A DNA stretch of 64,000 nt, taken from NCBI RefSeq assembly GCF_905220365.1, contig NC_061130.1, positions 5,649,501 through 5,713,500 on the forward strand, given 5' to 3'. The translations under genes and the position numbers were made by a program. This stretch comes from Vanessa cardui (lineage: Eukaryota; Arthropoda; Insecta; Lepidoptera; Nymphalidae). The notes beneath the pieces were generated by a model, which was not told where the DNA came from, ran no database searches, and worked only from the letters and a program-made list of their open reading frames with translations. Positions 1 through 11,576 of the stretch are shown here, piece by piece; within the stretch, counting starts at the first letter, position 1; each line of letters opens with the position of its first letter.

Positions 1-3000
1 ATTTTGGCCATCTCAGAGACATGGTTAAAGCCGGGTTCGCGTTTTCGGGTTCCTGGATATTCATGTCTCCGCGATGATCATGTTAGTGGATGGGATGGAA
101 GTGCCATTCTTCTTAAGCATTCCCTTACCTACTCCTTGATTCCTCTTCCTCACCACTCTCCCTCTTTTAATATTGTAGCCGTCAGGGCTATAAAGACAAC
201 TGTCGTGTCAATTTATATTCCTAATCCTAATTCTGCCATTATTTCCGAATTAAACTCTATCCTCTTAACTCTTCCCACCCCTTTAGTTGTTTTAGGTGAC
301 TTCAACTGTCATCATACTATGTGGGGTTCCCTTCAGTGTGAGTACCCTTCTGCTCATCTCATTGATTTGTTTGATAATAATAACCTTTGTTTATTAAATG
401 ATAGCTCGCCTACTAGAAGAACTTCTCCATCTCAGAATCCCAGTTGTGTTGACTTGTCCTTAACATCCCCTAATCTGGCCTCTCAGTGTAACTGGAAGGT
501 ATTATCCTGCTCATATGGTAGTGACCATCTCCCCATTCTTATTTCCTTATCCTATAATGTTCCTGTCTCGCCTATGCCATTTCCTCCTCTCTTAAAATAT
601 CGTATCTCGAAGGCTAAGTGGGCAGAATTTCAGAAATCTGTTACAAGCCAGACAGATCTATTTCCAGTAATAACTACTGAGAACTTTTTACAAACTTATA
701 TTGATTTTATTTCTGCTTTATTAACTTCGGCCAATCAATTCATCCCAATTAAAAAGTCTCCTAAAGATTTCATTCCTTCCCCCCCTTGGTGGGACTATGA
801 ATGCACGGACATCATCCGCAAACGGGATGAGATGGAAGAGGTCTTCATGGAATTTCCGTCTTTAGAAAATTACTTAAATTTTCAAAGTACAAATGCCAAA
901 TCAAAAAGAGAATTATCCCTGAAGAAACGTAACGGCTGGTTTCGTTTTTGTGAGAGTCTTTCTCCTCGAACCCCTTTTTCACTTGTTTGGAAAAAAATAA
1001 AAAACTTCCGAGGTTCTTTCATTGATAGTAATCCTGTTTCTAATGATCCTTCTATCTGGCTCTATGATTTTTTGGATAAACTGGCTCCACCTTTTGTTCC
1101 TCCTGAAAATTGCTTTCCTTCATCTTCCCCTTCTCCTCCTTCCTATGATCGAATGGATGATCCTTTTACATTTGATGAGCTTTGCTCTGTTTTAGACAAT
1201 CTTCGCGACTCCTCCCCTGGTATTGATGGTATTCCTTACTCCTTTTTAAAGAAATGTTCTGACAGTTCAAGACTAATTTTACTCAGTATTTATAACAAAA
1301 TTTACGAAACTGGGTTGGTCCCTGAATCATGGAAACATCAAATCATCATTCCTATTCTTAAATCCCATAAAGATCCTAAAGACCCCTCCTCCTATCGCCC
1401 TATTGCCTTATCGTCAGTTTTAGCCAAAATTATGGAACATTTAATAAAAAATAGACTGGAATGGATTCTCGAAAGTAGGAATATCTTGCCAAAATCGCAG
1501 TTTGGGTTTAGAAAAGGTGTAGGCACGATGGACAGCCTGAGCGTATTCTCTTCAGAAATTCGCCTGGCCCTCTCAAGGGAACACCATCTTGTTGGTGTCT
1601 TTCTTGACGTCACTTCAGCTTATGATAACGTTCTCCTCCCGTTACTCAGGCACAAAATGCTCCAGCTGAGTCTTCCCGCGAGGATGATTAATATCATATG
1701 CAACCTTTTCATGCAACGGTATATCTCTGTTCGAGTGCAAGGTACTATGTATCCCCCAAGAACAGTATGGAAGGGGCTACCACAGGGCTCGGTTTTAAGT
1801 CCCATTCTTTATAATTTATATATCTCTGATCTCGACTCTTCTTGTTCATCTGATTGTAACATATTACAATACGCAGACGATATAGCTCTTTATTATGCCT
1901 CAAAGTCTATGGATGATTGCTCTGTTCGCCTTAATGCTGCCATAGAAAATCTTTATATCTGGCTAGCAGATCACGGCTTATCTCTATCTGGTCCTAAAAG
2001 CTCGGTAGTGGTGTTTTCCAGAAGAAGATTGATACCGGATATTGATATTGTTCTGGAAAATGAGACCATTCCAGTAAAAAATAAAGTTAAATTTTTGGGT
2101 GTGTATTTTGACTCCCGTATGAATGGCACGGTCCACCTTAATTACATTAAGGAAAAATGTGAGCTTGGGGTAAATGTTTTAAGGTCTCTATCAGGTGTGT
2201 GGTGGGGTGCTCACCCCTACACTCAAAAACTCCTTTATAACGCCATTGTTCGGAGTCATTTTGATTACGGTTCATTTTTGCTTGAACCGTGTAATAAATC
2301 TGCTTTAGCCGATTGGGACAAAATTCAAGCTAAGTGTCTCCGCATCATTTGTGGTGCTATGAAGTCTTCGCCCACCAAAGCTCTCCAAGTAGAATGTCTG
2401 GATCCTCCCTTATTTCTTCGTAGACAATATCTTTGTGATAGATTTCTCTACAAAGCTTTTCAAAATTCTTGCCACCCATTACTTACTTCTCTTCGTCACC
2501 TTTCAAACTATGTTTCATCTTCTTCTTACTGGGCTCATAAAGAAGTTCCTTGTCTTTTTAAAAGTTATGAAAAATTTATTGCAACATCTCCTCTTTTTCA
2601 ATTTCCTGGTAATCCTTTGTTTGCTGTCCCTTTTGATGCACTTGCTTTTAGGCCCAATGTAATTACATGTTTTGGTATTAACAAAGAAGATCCTGGAGCC
2701 AACTTTCGGTTTAAAGAACTCTTAAACGAACAGTTTCCCGGGTGGCGAACTATGTTTACAGACGCCTCCAAACTATCTACAGATGCCCCTGTGGGTTCAG
2801 CTGTATGGGTTCCTGACATGAAGCTGACTCTTAGTTTTAAATGCTCACCCAGGATATCTGTTTTTTCTGGAGAAACAATAGCTATTTATGAAGCTGTATC
2901 CCTGATAGAATCACACAACCTTAATAAAACCATAATTTTTACAGATAGTCGCAGTTGTTTAGAGGATATTTCAAAATTTCCGTTACGTTCTAGAAATGTT

Positions 3001-3860
3001 CACCCTATTAACCTCAAAACTCGGGAACTTCTTTTTAAGTGTCACTCTGCTGGAATTGAGGTAGCCCTTGCGTGGATTCCTGGCCACTCCGGGATTTCTG
3101 GCAATGAACAGGCTGACATATGTGCTAAGTGGTCTATTCGTAATGGTACGGAGACTTATGCTAATTGCTTTGCCCAAGATTTACGTTCTCTCGCTAAAAT
3201 TGATTTGAATAAGCAGTGGAGTGAGGTATGGAACTGTTCCCGTCATGTTAAAGGTAAATTCTATGGCAGTTTGCAACCTGATATTCCATTAAAACCCTGG
3301 TTCTTTAAGTTTCGTCAATGCTCTAAATTTTCTACTTCTACAATAATTCGATTGCGTCTTGGTCATAACTGCAGCCCCCATTTTTTATCAAAGATCAGGG
3401 TTCGGGACCACTCCTTATGTGAATGTGGCCTTGATGAGGGTACTGTTGAACATATTTTCTTTGATTGCACCAGATTTCCTATTTCATTGTATGATCTTCT
3501 TCCTCCTACTTTTCCTCGCCCTTTCAACATGTCCTGCATTTTGTCATCTTCAGAAATTTCTATTATAACTATTTTATTTAAGTATATTGAAAGATATAAT
3601 ATCAAACTCTGAGTTAGTTTAAGTATATATTATTTATATAATAAGTATATCTATGTAGGTAGTTTTATTATTTTGTATCTTAGTGGGTGTTGGTGTATTA
3701 TATTGTGATGTCCTATTTGTTTTAGATCGTGCTACTGGTCATTGGGCAGAACGAGAAAGAGCTGTATTAAGCAACCACGTGTATTTTTCAACCCTGACAC
3801 TGGCAGAATTGTCAACCTATTGACAGAGGCCATAAATATAAAAAATTGAATTGAATTGTA
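1..3860 (+). mobile_element. Non-LTR retrotransposon (I-like LINE), 3' part
   Basis: The element enters from the left edge of the window. It consists of the ORF2 frame (4-3612), about 230 bp of 3' untranslated DNA and a short tail built of TTGAA-type units near 3845-3859 rather than a long poly-A. The domain set endonuclease, reverse transcriptase, RNase H and a terminal Cys/His motif is typical of the I group of LINEs (I, Nimb, LOA, Outcast); the clade within it is not settled. The uninterrupted frame suggests a young insertion. The 5' end, any ORF1 and the target-site duplication cannot be judged because the left part lies outside the window. Confidence 0.9.
4..3612 (+). CDS. LINE ORF2 polyprotein: endonuclease, reverse transcriptase, RNase H (5'-partial)
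   Basis: The 1202-codon frame lacks only its N-terminus, cut by the window edge; the first Met is not the true start. The N-terminal apurinic-like endonuclease shows ISETWL near the start, GDFNCHH near residue 97 and GSDHLPIL near residue 172. The reverse transcriptase has SPGIDGIPY, QFGFRKG, LPQGSVLSP and the catalytic YADD (about residue 625). An RNase H follows with FTDAS, GETIAIYEA, FTDSRSC and IPGHSGISGNEQAD, so its acidic residues are kept. The C-terminus has a CECGLDEGTVEHIFFDC zinc-knuckle-like motif. The product nicks DNA and primes reverse transcription of its own RNA. No frameshift or stop is visible. The frame is open to the window edge, so completeness cannot be proven. Confidence 0.92.
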   Translation: MAISETWLKPGSRFRVPGYSCLRDDHVSGWDGSAILLKHSLTYSLIPLPHHSPSFNIVAVRAIKTTVVSIYIPNPNSAIISELNSILLTLPTPLVVLGDFNCHHTMWGSLQCEYPSAHLIDLFDNNNLCLLNDSSPTRRTSPSQNPSCVDLSLTSPNLASQCNWKVLSCSYGSDHLPILISLSYNVPVSPMPFPPLLKYRISKAKWAEFQKSVTSQTDLFPVITTENFLQTYIDFISALLTSANQFIPIKKSPKDFIPSPPWWDYECTDIIRKRDEMEEVFMEFPSLENYLNFQSTNAKSKRELSLKKRNGWFRFCESLSPRTPFSLVWKKIKNFRGSFIDSNPVSNDPSIWLYDFLDKLAPPFVPPENCFPSSSPSPPSYDRMDDPFTFDELCSVLDNLRDSSPGIDGIPYSFLKKCSDSSRLILLSIYNKIYETGLVPESWKHQIIIPILKSHKDPKDPSSYRPIALSSVLAKIMEHLIKNRLEWILESRNILPKSQFGFRKGVGTMDSLSVFSSEIRLALSREHHLVGVFLDVTSAYDNVLLPLLRHKMLQLSLPARMINIICNLFMQRYISVRVQGTMYPPRTVWKGLPQGSVLSPILYNLYISDLDSSCSSDCNILQYADDIALYYASKSMDDCSVRLNAAIENLYIWLADHGLSLSGPKSSVVVFSRRRLIPDIDIVLENETIPVKNKVKFLGVYFDSRMNGTVHLNYIKEKCELGVNVLRSLSGVWWGAHPYTQKLLYNAIVRSHFDYGSFLLEPCNKSALADWDKIQAKCLRIICGAMKSSPTKALQVECLDPPLFLRRQYLCDRFLYKAFQNSCHPLLTSLRHLSNYVSSSSYWAHKEVPCLFKSYEKFIATSPLFQFPGNPLFAVPFDALAFRPNVITCFGINKEDPGANFRFKELLNEQFPGWRTMFTDASKLSTDAPVGSAVWVPDMKLTLSFKCSPRISVFSGETIAIYEAVSLIESHNLNKTIIFTDSRSCLEDISKFPLRSRNVHPINLKTRELLFKCHSAGIEVALAWIPGHSGISGNEQADICAKWSIRNGTETYANCFAQDLRSLAKIDLNKQWSEVWNCSRHVKGKFYGSLQPDIPLKPWFFKFRQCSKFSTSTIIRLRLGHNCSPHFLSKIRVRDHSLCECGLDEGTVEHIFFDCTRFPISLYDLLPPTFPRPFNMSCILSSSEISIITILFKYIERYNIKL

Positions 3861-5532
3861 GAGTTGGGCGCTAATAACTGAAATCATGATAAATTGATCG
3901 AAATAATCGATTGTTAATCTTGTAGCTTTTGTATATACACTTATTTTTAAAGACTATTTTTATTTTATTTTATTAACTTGATATTTTATCTATCGATGCT
4001 TTCATTTTAAACTATTATTTCAAAGTTAATATAGACCCAAATTTGTAAATGTACATATATATAATCAATTATATCTATTATCATCAGAGGATTATACTTA
4101 TATTTTTTAATTTAAATAGCTTCCTTGAATTTAAAATTATGTATATTATTAAAATTATTAAATTATTTAAAACTTAAATTGGTTGATAATTGACTGAGAA
4201 ATCTCAGAAAGGACCCAAACAGCATACATAGCATAATTGTCTGCGTAGGCAAGTAGTAAGGCATATAGTAAAATAGCTGGACAAAGAGCATAACTTATAG
4301 TCTACCGACATTTTCGTTACAAGAGTCAATTTTGGAACCACAAGTTGGTGTTTGAGATATATGGGACATTATGTACCTTTAAAGTAATTTACACTTTTTA
4401 AATCTTGATTCTTCTTGTCCATACTTTAGTTTTAGGTTTTGAATAAACATTTATCTGCGTTTAATACAGGAAGAAAAGTTCTATTATTTTTACATGTACA
4501 GCCCTAAATTATTAAATTTTTGTAATTAACAATTTTGCAAAAGTGACAGTTGTATTGGCATACATTTCTAGAATTGTCAAATAAATTGACGTCAGAATTA
4601 AAAAAATAAGAACGAAACAGTTCTATTGCGAATCAATATGTACAGAATAATATTTGTGCCATCAATGTCGTTATGTTATTAGGAATTATTCAGATCCTCA
4701 ATGTCATTTTAATATATTTCTTTCGGAGTAACTGTTTGTAATCTGACGCGATCTTCTTGCTTGCTTGCTTGCTTGCTTTCTATACCATTTGTAATAAGTT
4801 TATTGGCAAGCATTTAGTTTTGAATATTTTTTTTGTTTCTGGATTGCGACGATTATTTTTACAATGTACCGACCCCTTCTTGCTAAACGCCAATCTCCTT
4901 ACCCTGCCCAATGCCCATGCGTGTTTTTTTAAATATAAATCATGTGAAAAAATGACTTATTAATTGATTGTTGAGGATAATTGAGGAATTTTAATAAATT
5001 AATAGATTTTTGATAATATTAAATATAGGCACTTAGGTGAAATGATTTGATATTGACAAAACTGCAAAATCATTTCACCGACGGGCTTACTGACTCCGAG
5101 ACATCTGGCAAACTAAATATTTTTCCAAGCCGTTCTTCATGAACATACCGTTTGATATGACTGAAGTATCTTCTTAGAATATTATTCGTTTATTAGCATG
5201 TAATTTGCTGAAAAAAGGACTTTACAAGCGTACGCCGCCAAATACCTATATTATAGTAACCAAAAAACTTAGTAAGTCGATCTTCAAATTTACTATGTAA
5301 AAAAACTAAAATTGCAGGAGATTTACGGAATTGATTTTTAAAAAAAAAAAAAATAATAGAAAATAATTTACAAAATATTGTATTGTATTTTTAAATATAG
5401 CTAAAAATTAACATAAGGGCTTTGAAGAGTTAATTTATACGGAATGTTTAACTTAAAAGCCTAAAGTTACATCTAATATATCAGAATAAATACTTATTTT
5501 AACATTTTAAAAAGTTAATTATAAGGATTATT
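3861..5532. other. Intergenic AT-rich stretch, no gene seen
   Basis: The stretch lies between the LINE and the 3' end of the beat-family gene. It has only short AT-rich frames without splice support. It contains a CTTG tetranucleotide repeat (about 4756-4778), a consensus CRE octamer TGACGTCA (4587-4594) and homopolymer runs. The 3' UTR of the beat-like gene must lie in its right part. Confidence 0.6.
4756..4778. repeat. (CTTG)n microsatellite
   Basis: About five to six head-to-tail CTTG units are readable directly. Confidence 0.9.
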
Positions 5533-7382
5533 TTAAAAAAATATTATTAAAATAATTGTATTTAAAAAGCTAAAAGTGTGTAGAGGAAATAAAAATCTGG
5601 TATTTCCATGACTCTTAGAATCGGAGTACAAGTTCTTTGCGGTGCGTAAACTATTTGTAGAGCTGGTGGATCTATGTTTTGGTCCTGCGATGACGGTACT
5701 GATGACTTCGTTACTTTTCCAGTACAAGTACGGAACGCTCGCTAAGCACTGTAAACGATAAAGATAATGTTAGAGTAAAACTAGCATTTCTTTATCAGGA
5801 GGCTAAGATATTATTTCTAATATTTGGTGATCATTGTCCCTAGGTATACACACGGCAGAGTTTCATCTGAATTATACAAGTATTCATCGTTCATAGTCGA
5901 AGGCGAAATATTTTTTAAGAATAAATTCAAGCCATACCTTTAATTTAAACTTTTTGTTTGCGTAGAATCCGCCATTAATTTTGAAGTCTAAAGCCAGAGT
6001 TGTGGTTGTCAGACCATCTTCATGTTCAGTATATGTCGACTCTAGAACATATTGCGCACGCGCAGATACGTTGTTAATGTACCAGGAAAGCGTCGTCTTT
6101 GGCCGAGATCGACCAGAAGTACAATTAACTTGGATTCTATCTCCAACTTTGTGGCCTGATCGGAGTTGCGTTACAACTGGACCTTGGTTCGGTAAAACTA
6201 AAATAAACTATTAATATGTATTATTTAATGTTTTAGTACATATTAATACCGAAACTGAATAAAATTTTTATTAACCTTTTTCTCACGATGTTAATTTAAC
6301 AAGTAATATAATAAGAAGAAAAATACTTATGAAAAAAAATCAACAACAGCTCACCGTATACAACTATGACATGAAAATGTATTGTTGTATATATTTATAT
6401 GTTGTAACTATGTATAACAAAAATAATATACCAGCAACAACCAAGTCCGCGTATTTGGAGACAGTAAGAAAATTCGGTCGCTCGCCGGAAACTTCGCAGC
6501 GATATCTTCCTTCGGTCTCCAAAGATGCCGGTGATAGAACGATTTTTGAACCAATAGAATCAAATTTCTAAAAAAATAAGTAATTTCTCGTTAAGTTTTT
6601 AGTTGTGTGATATTTACAAAAATTTTGGCTTTTACTTTTTTCTATTTATTTATTTCAGGTAATAAATATAAACGTATTTTAGATAAAAGGAAGAAATAGG
6701 TAAGTACTTATAACATAATTATATGCTTTAACAATCGAAAATTTTAGCCACAAGGCATTTCTGTAAATTCGAAGCACTACTCATGTCAGCTAGAAATTAG
6801 TGCGTCTATTTAGTATACTTTAAATTCCGACAGACAGCTAATATCCTTATCTTAACCATAAAGTTCACTAACTTAATCAATCAATTAAATAGTAATAGTA
6901 AATATAAACATTTCGAATGTAAAAAGTCGCTTACCTCAACTCTTACGCCTGCAAGCAGAAACATTTTGTGTGGTTGACTATCACGCGGTACATAGCGATA
7001 AAATTCTTTGCCATCTTTATACCATTTAATAGAGTATAATCTCTCAGCAGGATCAAGTTTCCAGACGCAACATAAATATACCTTTAAGCCTATTTGAATG
7101 TACTCAGGCACTTCCAATTTTAATATATTTAAGGACATCGTGTTATCTGTAAATAAAAAAAAAAACAAATTTTATTTAACATACTGTTTCATACAGTATT
7201 AAATATCATACTGAAATCTAAAAATAGTGGATTGCTTTTTAGTTAGGCTAAAAAGCAATTAAAAATAAACAAAATGTAATTATTATTGAATACTTAATTA
7301 AATTAATAAACATTATAAAAATATCAATACCAGTACAAAAAATCAAAACGGCTAGGAAAACACAACGTGTAGTAATAATCAT
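5533..7382 (-). CDS. Beaten path (Beat) family Ig protein, probably membrane-anchored
   Basis: The five exons are 7331-7382, 6935-7146, 6432-6567, 5938-6197 and 5533-5748; the junctions are in phase and give 291 residues. Exon 1 encodes a signal peptide (MIITTRCVFLAVLIFC). Exon 2 holds the first Ig V-like domain with SIKWYKDGKEFYRYVPRD, the hallmark of Beat proteins. Exon 3 closes it (GRYRCEVSGERP). Exon 4 opens the second Ig domain (VGDRIQVNCTS, LSWYINN), whose second cysteine sits at the exon 4/5 junction (KLK|CLAS). The last exon ends in a Ser/Thr-rich linker and a hydrophobic tail (FLNTIILIIFF), suggesting a GPI signal or weak membrane anchor. Beat proteins bind Sidestep-family receptors and guide motor axons. 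Which of the several insect Beat classes this is cannot be decided by eye. Confidence 0.93.
7231..7259. repeat. Short hairpin in beat-like intron 1
   Basis: A perfect 12-bp stem (ATTGCTTTTTAG and its complement) surrounds a 5-base loop. Confidence 0.8.
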
Positions 7383-9398
7383 TTTCAATATTTAACTTGA
7401 AGATCGTGAACCTGTAAATGTAATATAAATAAATAAATATGAAACGTGCATAAGTTACTTTTACGTTCTATTATCTTTTAATTTAAATTAGATGTAATTA
7501 TTACGATTTTGTACACTACCTTCAATTTTAAATTAAGCCTTTATGTTTCGAATAATCAACGGTCACACAGCTTTATAAATTACACAGATAAAAATGAAAT
7601 CGAAACGCTTCAATAAAACGTGCACCTAGCCTGAAAGCTTTCTTTAAAATAATGAATAAATGCTTTAACTTTGTCCAAAGCTTACGAAAGCAGTTGTTCT
7701 TTGTTTGAACAAGATAGCGATGGTAACATTATTTAGAAATGTTCGTTTAAATTTAATAATGAATATCAATATAAAATATTGATTTCAAAACTACAATACA
7801 AATTATATTAAAAGAAACAATAAACATTTTTGTATAACTTAAATCATTTTGAGTGTATTTTTAATAACACAATAATTTCTTAAACACCTCGTTTACTTCT
7901 TTTTCTTAAATATCATTGTGCGATTTTTTGATTACCTTTCTATTTTTTGTTATTCCAACGGACTTTATTTTGTTTCAAATTTCTTGTACTTACTTTAGCA
8001 TAATTTCAAATAGTAAAAAATAACACCACCTTTATTAATTAATTTAACTTTGATAATAATTTACTGTTTTATCCCATGTTATAACAAGAAAAAAAAATTG
8101 GAAATAATAATTTTATTTATGAATCCATGTCGCTAGCGAAACTGAAAGCTACAACTATTAATCTCTAAATATATTAGACCTTGTTGCATTGTCCTGTCTT
8201 TATTTAGTCAAAAACACTTTAAGGCGGACCAAAATATGTGCATACACTTTCTATTAAAGGAGTTCATGACAACGAAAAGCCCTTGTACCAAATAAGTAAC
8301 CATAGTAAATCTAACAAATAAGGCATAGTTAAAACCTACATTACATTTTCAGTAAGAACGATGACGAATAGTTAAATACACGGATATTTGACTTCTGACT
8401 TCTTAGGTTTTGCTGAATACATGTAGTATTCAGCAAAACCTAAAGAATTAAATAAAGCTGTAAGTAGGTATGTATATTAAACAGCCTTTGTTCTGCTGAA
8501 ATTATATTATATACTTATATTATAGATTTACTTTGTAGTATATTATGGAGTCAGAGAAACAAAACAGGGACGCTCCCTGTGAGTAACCAAAACTGTCAAG
8601 ATTTGTACAAACACAAGTGGTTAAACCTAGAGGAGAGAGATATATTCATACTATCCTTTAATTTCAGGTCGACAAGTCTAGTATAAGAAACACCTATTAC
8701 CTACTGAGGGCGTAAAGTGCGTCGTATCGTCGACTTAACAGTTAACGGCCGGTCCGAGTGATCTTTCAAAAGATTTTGAAAAAATGACTGGTTTGATCTA
8801 AACATTTATTTTATTTATTTTAATACACGTGAACATGGTCATATAGTTCTATATCCTTCTCAATCTTTTTACTGTAAAGGAAGAAGTCGACACTACTACT
8901 CAGAAACATCAGTACGGGCTAAAGACGCATTCTAATATACGCTGCAAAGTTGACCATGTAATCTTACCAAAAACTCAATAGAAAAAGCATTGATAGCATC
9001 ATCATAATATAGGATACTATACAATTAGATTTCTGTCTTTACAGGGATTTTTGCGGAAAATATTTGCGTAATACAAAACTATATGTACATATGTAGATGA
9101 AACACTTTATTACTTCAGGACAAAAATAATATCCAAACTGTGTATACATTTGTTTGTTATTTTTGAGTATATCCCGTTCAGACAGACAAAGGAGGCGGAA
9201 GGAATATGTTTCAGAATATGTAGTGATAACATGTCAAATACATTAATCTCATAGAATTTGCTCTATTCAGGCAAATATATTCAAATATATTCTAAAATAT
9301 TTCTTATTGCTCGGTTTGGTCCATTAAAAGTAATGTTCTGTGCAATGCTGTGATGTGAAGTGACACGAATTAATGTGCTGACGTCTACTCTGACTCTT
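7383..9398. other. Intergenic region between divergent beat-like and Gpb5 genes
   Basis: About 2 kb of AT-rich DNA separates the start of the beat-like gene (minus) and Gpb5 (plus), so it should hold both promoters. No coding frame is convincing. A long perfect hairpin lies at 8403-8443. Confidence 0.6.
8403..8443. repeat. Perfect 18-bp inverted repeat
   Basis: The arm TTAGGTTTTGCTGAATAC is followed by a 5-base spacer and its exact complement. It could be a small DNA-transposon relic or form a cruciform or RNA hairpin. Confidence 0.9.
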
Positions 9399-9406
9399 TA
9401 TAAAAA
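9399..9406 (+). promoter_or_regulatory. TATA box of Gpb5
   Basis: TATAAAAA lies about 110 bp upstream of the Gpb5 ATG. An initiator-like TTCA is found roughly 30 bp downstream (near 9428). Position and spacing fit a focused arthropod promoter. The start site is inferred. Confidence 0.6.
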
Positions 9407-9509
9407 GATACACCTTCAAACAGATTATTCAAACAGAAAGAAGAAAGCTTAGAGAGAGTATATATTCGGGAAGATTAAAGCTTTCAACTTGTCTTACTTT
9501 TCATCCAAA

Positions 9510-11566
9510 ATGTGGCGTATCAGAAATAATTACAATTTTATTTTAATAACAATGGTTTTTTCACTTTTGGTTATAAGCTGTAAAAGTGCTTCACCAAATT
9601 CTCGATGTAAGCTGAGGCGGTACACCCATAACGCTGTACAAACAGATTTTAATGGATTGCGTTGCTGGGATGAAGTCGACATCATGTCATGTTGGGGATA
9701 CTGCTTATCTTACGAGGTATGAATACATGTTTTGAAATATTTAACTTCCTTTATTATAACAGGTTTAACCTTGTAATAAGATAGATTGTTCGTTAAAATA
9801 AAAAAAAAGATTGCTCGTTAAAATAAAAAATAAACAAAAAAAACAAAATTTACATATTATATGGGTAGTTCTACAAATTATGGACGAATTCGATTCTGAT
9901 TTCGGCCTGATATTTTTTATATATTCTGGTGATGGAATTCAGTTTAATAATTAAATTACAGTATCTTTTAGCTTTTTATAAAAGGAACAGTCAAAATATC
10001 ACACATTTTTTGATTTCTGGCCATTTAAAAGAGCCACAAGAAAAACATATTCCATATCTTCAATTTCACTTTTAGTAACGATATGAAGTGTCACACCAGG
10101 GCAGCGATTTTGAATAACTCCGCAGAATTCACTTAGGTTTGTAACATCACCTCCACATGCTACAACATCATCGATATTTTTAATAGGATCTTCTCAGGAT
10201 GCTGTATAGTTCTCAGTAGCTTGGGTACTAATTTGACAGGATCTTGAGGCCAGGTTCCTGATAATTTCTGTCTAAAAATAAAATAAATATGTATACCAAT
10301 TTATAACTTTCAACAACAATTCATCTTAACTAGGCCTATATGCTGGCATCCTGCATATCAATACGCTAAAATTAGTCATTTTAACAATTTATTACGTAAA
10401 TAAAAATCTTACCAGGATCATGTGAACTCCTCTGATTACTACGCCATATCACTCGCCGAACGCACTGGGCTCATTAAACTACGTGCTAGGGGAGAATAGA
10501 TAGATGACATTTTTTGTCTTCTTTATAGGTACTATCAACTCAGCGGATCGGTAAAGATGCACTAACTAACTAACTATAACTAAGTCTAGTGAATATTTTT
10601 TAATTCAACAGCGAACAGGATACTCATATAAAATCGTAGGGACAAAATGTAAACAAGATTTGTTAAATATTTTTTAAGAAAATCCTATACTAATTGTTCT
10701 ACTTGCCCAGGAAAAATAGTAAGCTTATTAATATGCGATTCTTTTAACACCCAAATGTAGAAGTAAACGTATCACGATGCACTTTGAACTAAAATTTGTA
10801 CCAAGGACACTGCAGGATGCTGAGAATTCGACACTTTGACAGTGATTTTGTTCAGAAAAGTAATTGTAATCTAAATTATTTTTAGTGACCGTCTAGAAAC
10901 AATTGTAATTATTAATATTCCATGTAAAAAAAAATGTTAGTAACATTGTTTTCTACATATTTTGGCTGAGCCGCCAAAAATTCCTTAGTTTGTAGAACTA
11001 TATATTGTAAATGAATAGTAGGAACTAATATGTAATTGATATTTCATTTCAGACGGCAGATTGGCAATTCCCCTACAAAGTATCCTTTCATCCAGTTTGC
11101 GTGCACGGAGAGAGGAAGCACGCTTCAGTCAAGTTACGAAATTGCGACCCTGGCGTGGAACCCGGTACAGAACTGTATCATTACGTAGAAGCAGCCTACT
11201 GCAAGTGCCAGGTTAGAAAGTTACTACATGTATTATTATCACATTAGTCACAGATAACAGACTGTATTACTATAACTTTTTACACGGATTAGGTACTGAA
11301 ATCGTCATACATAATAAAAAACCTAAGACTTTATAACGACAAATAAATCCATTTCATCCTACATTTGTAAAAAATGTTCGAATTGAATAAAATATTAATT
11401 GTATGCATATAAATTGTTCGTATAAATACATTATTTATTGAACTGTATTTCATTAATTATATTTTAGGTGTGTTCTTCTGAAGACACGAGCTGCGAATGG
11501 CTGCCGCCAGATTATTCTCTTCTCAACGAAAATTCAATCGCAGATCAAATGGAGGACAAGAAATAA
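9510..11566 (+). CDS. Gpb5: Glycoprotein hormone beta-5 (thyrostimulin beta subunit)
   Basis: Exons 9510-9716, 11053-11211 and 11468-11566 join in phase 0 and encode 154 residues. The ATG at 9510 is chosen because it begins a clear signal peptide (FILITMVFSLLVISCKSA); the open frame upstream of it has no ATG. The mature chain has ten cysteines in cystine-knot order, with the family signatures CWGYC, YKVSFHPVC, LRNCDPG and AYCKCQVC. In insects GPB5 pairs with GPA2 to form thyrostimulin, a secreted ligand of the LGR1 receptor linked to water and ion balance in the hindgut and to development. No GPA2 gene is visible in this window. Poly-A signals follow at 11562 and 11571. The second intron is short; the first (9717-11052) holds a pseudogene fragment. 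Confidence 0.95.
9999..10275 (-). pseudogene. Broken coding fragment of unknown origin in Gpb5 intron 1
   Basis: On the minus strand a protein-like stretch containing GTWPQDPVKLVPKLLR runs to about 10190. It then continues in another frame as IDDVVACGGDVTNLSEFCG until a stop at 9999-10001. Codon use and amino-acid texture are unlike the surrounding AT-rich intron. The frame change shows it is dead. I do not recognise the family; a transposon-borne gene or a processed copy of a host gene are both possible. Confidence 0.4.
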
Positions 11567-11576
11567 ATTTAATAAA
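11562..11576 (+). terminator. Poly-A signals of Gpb5
   Basis: Two AATAAA hexamers (11562-11567, overlapping the stop codon, and 11571-11576) follow the coding end; another AATAAA-like motif lies near 11642. Confidence 0.6.
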
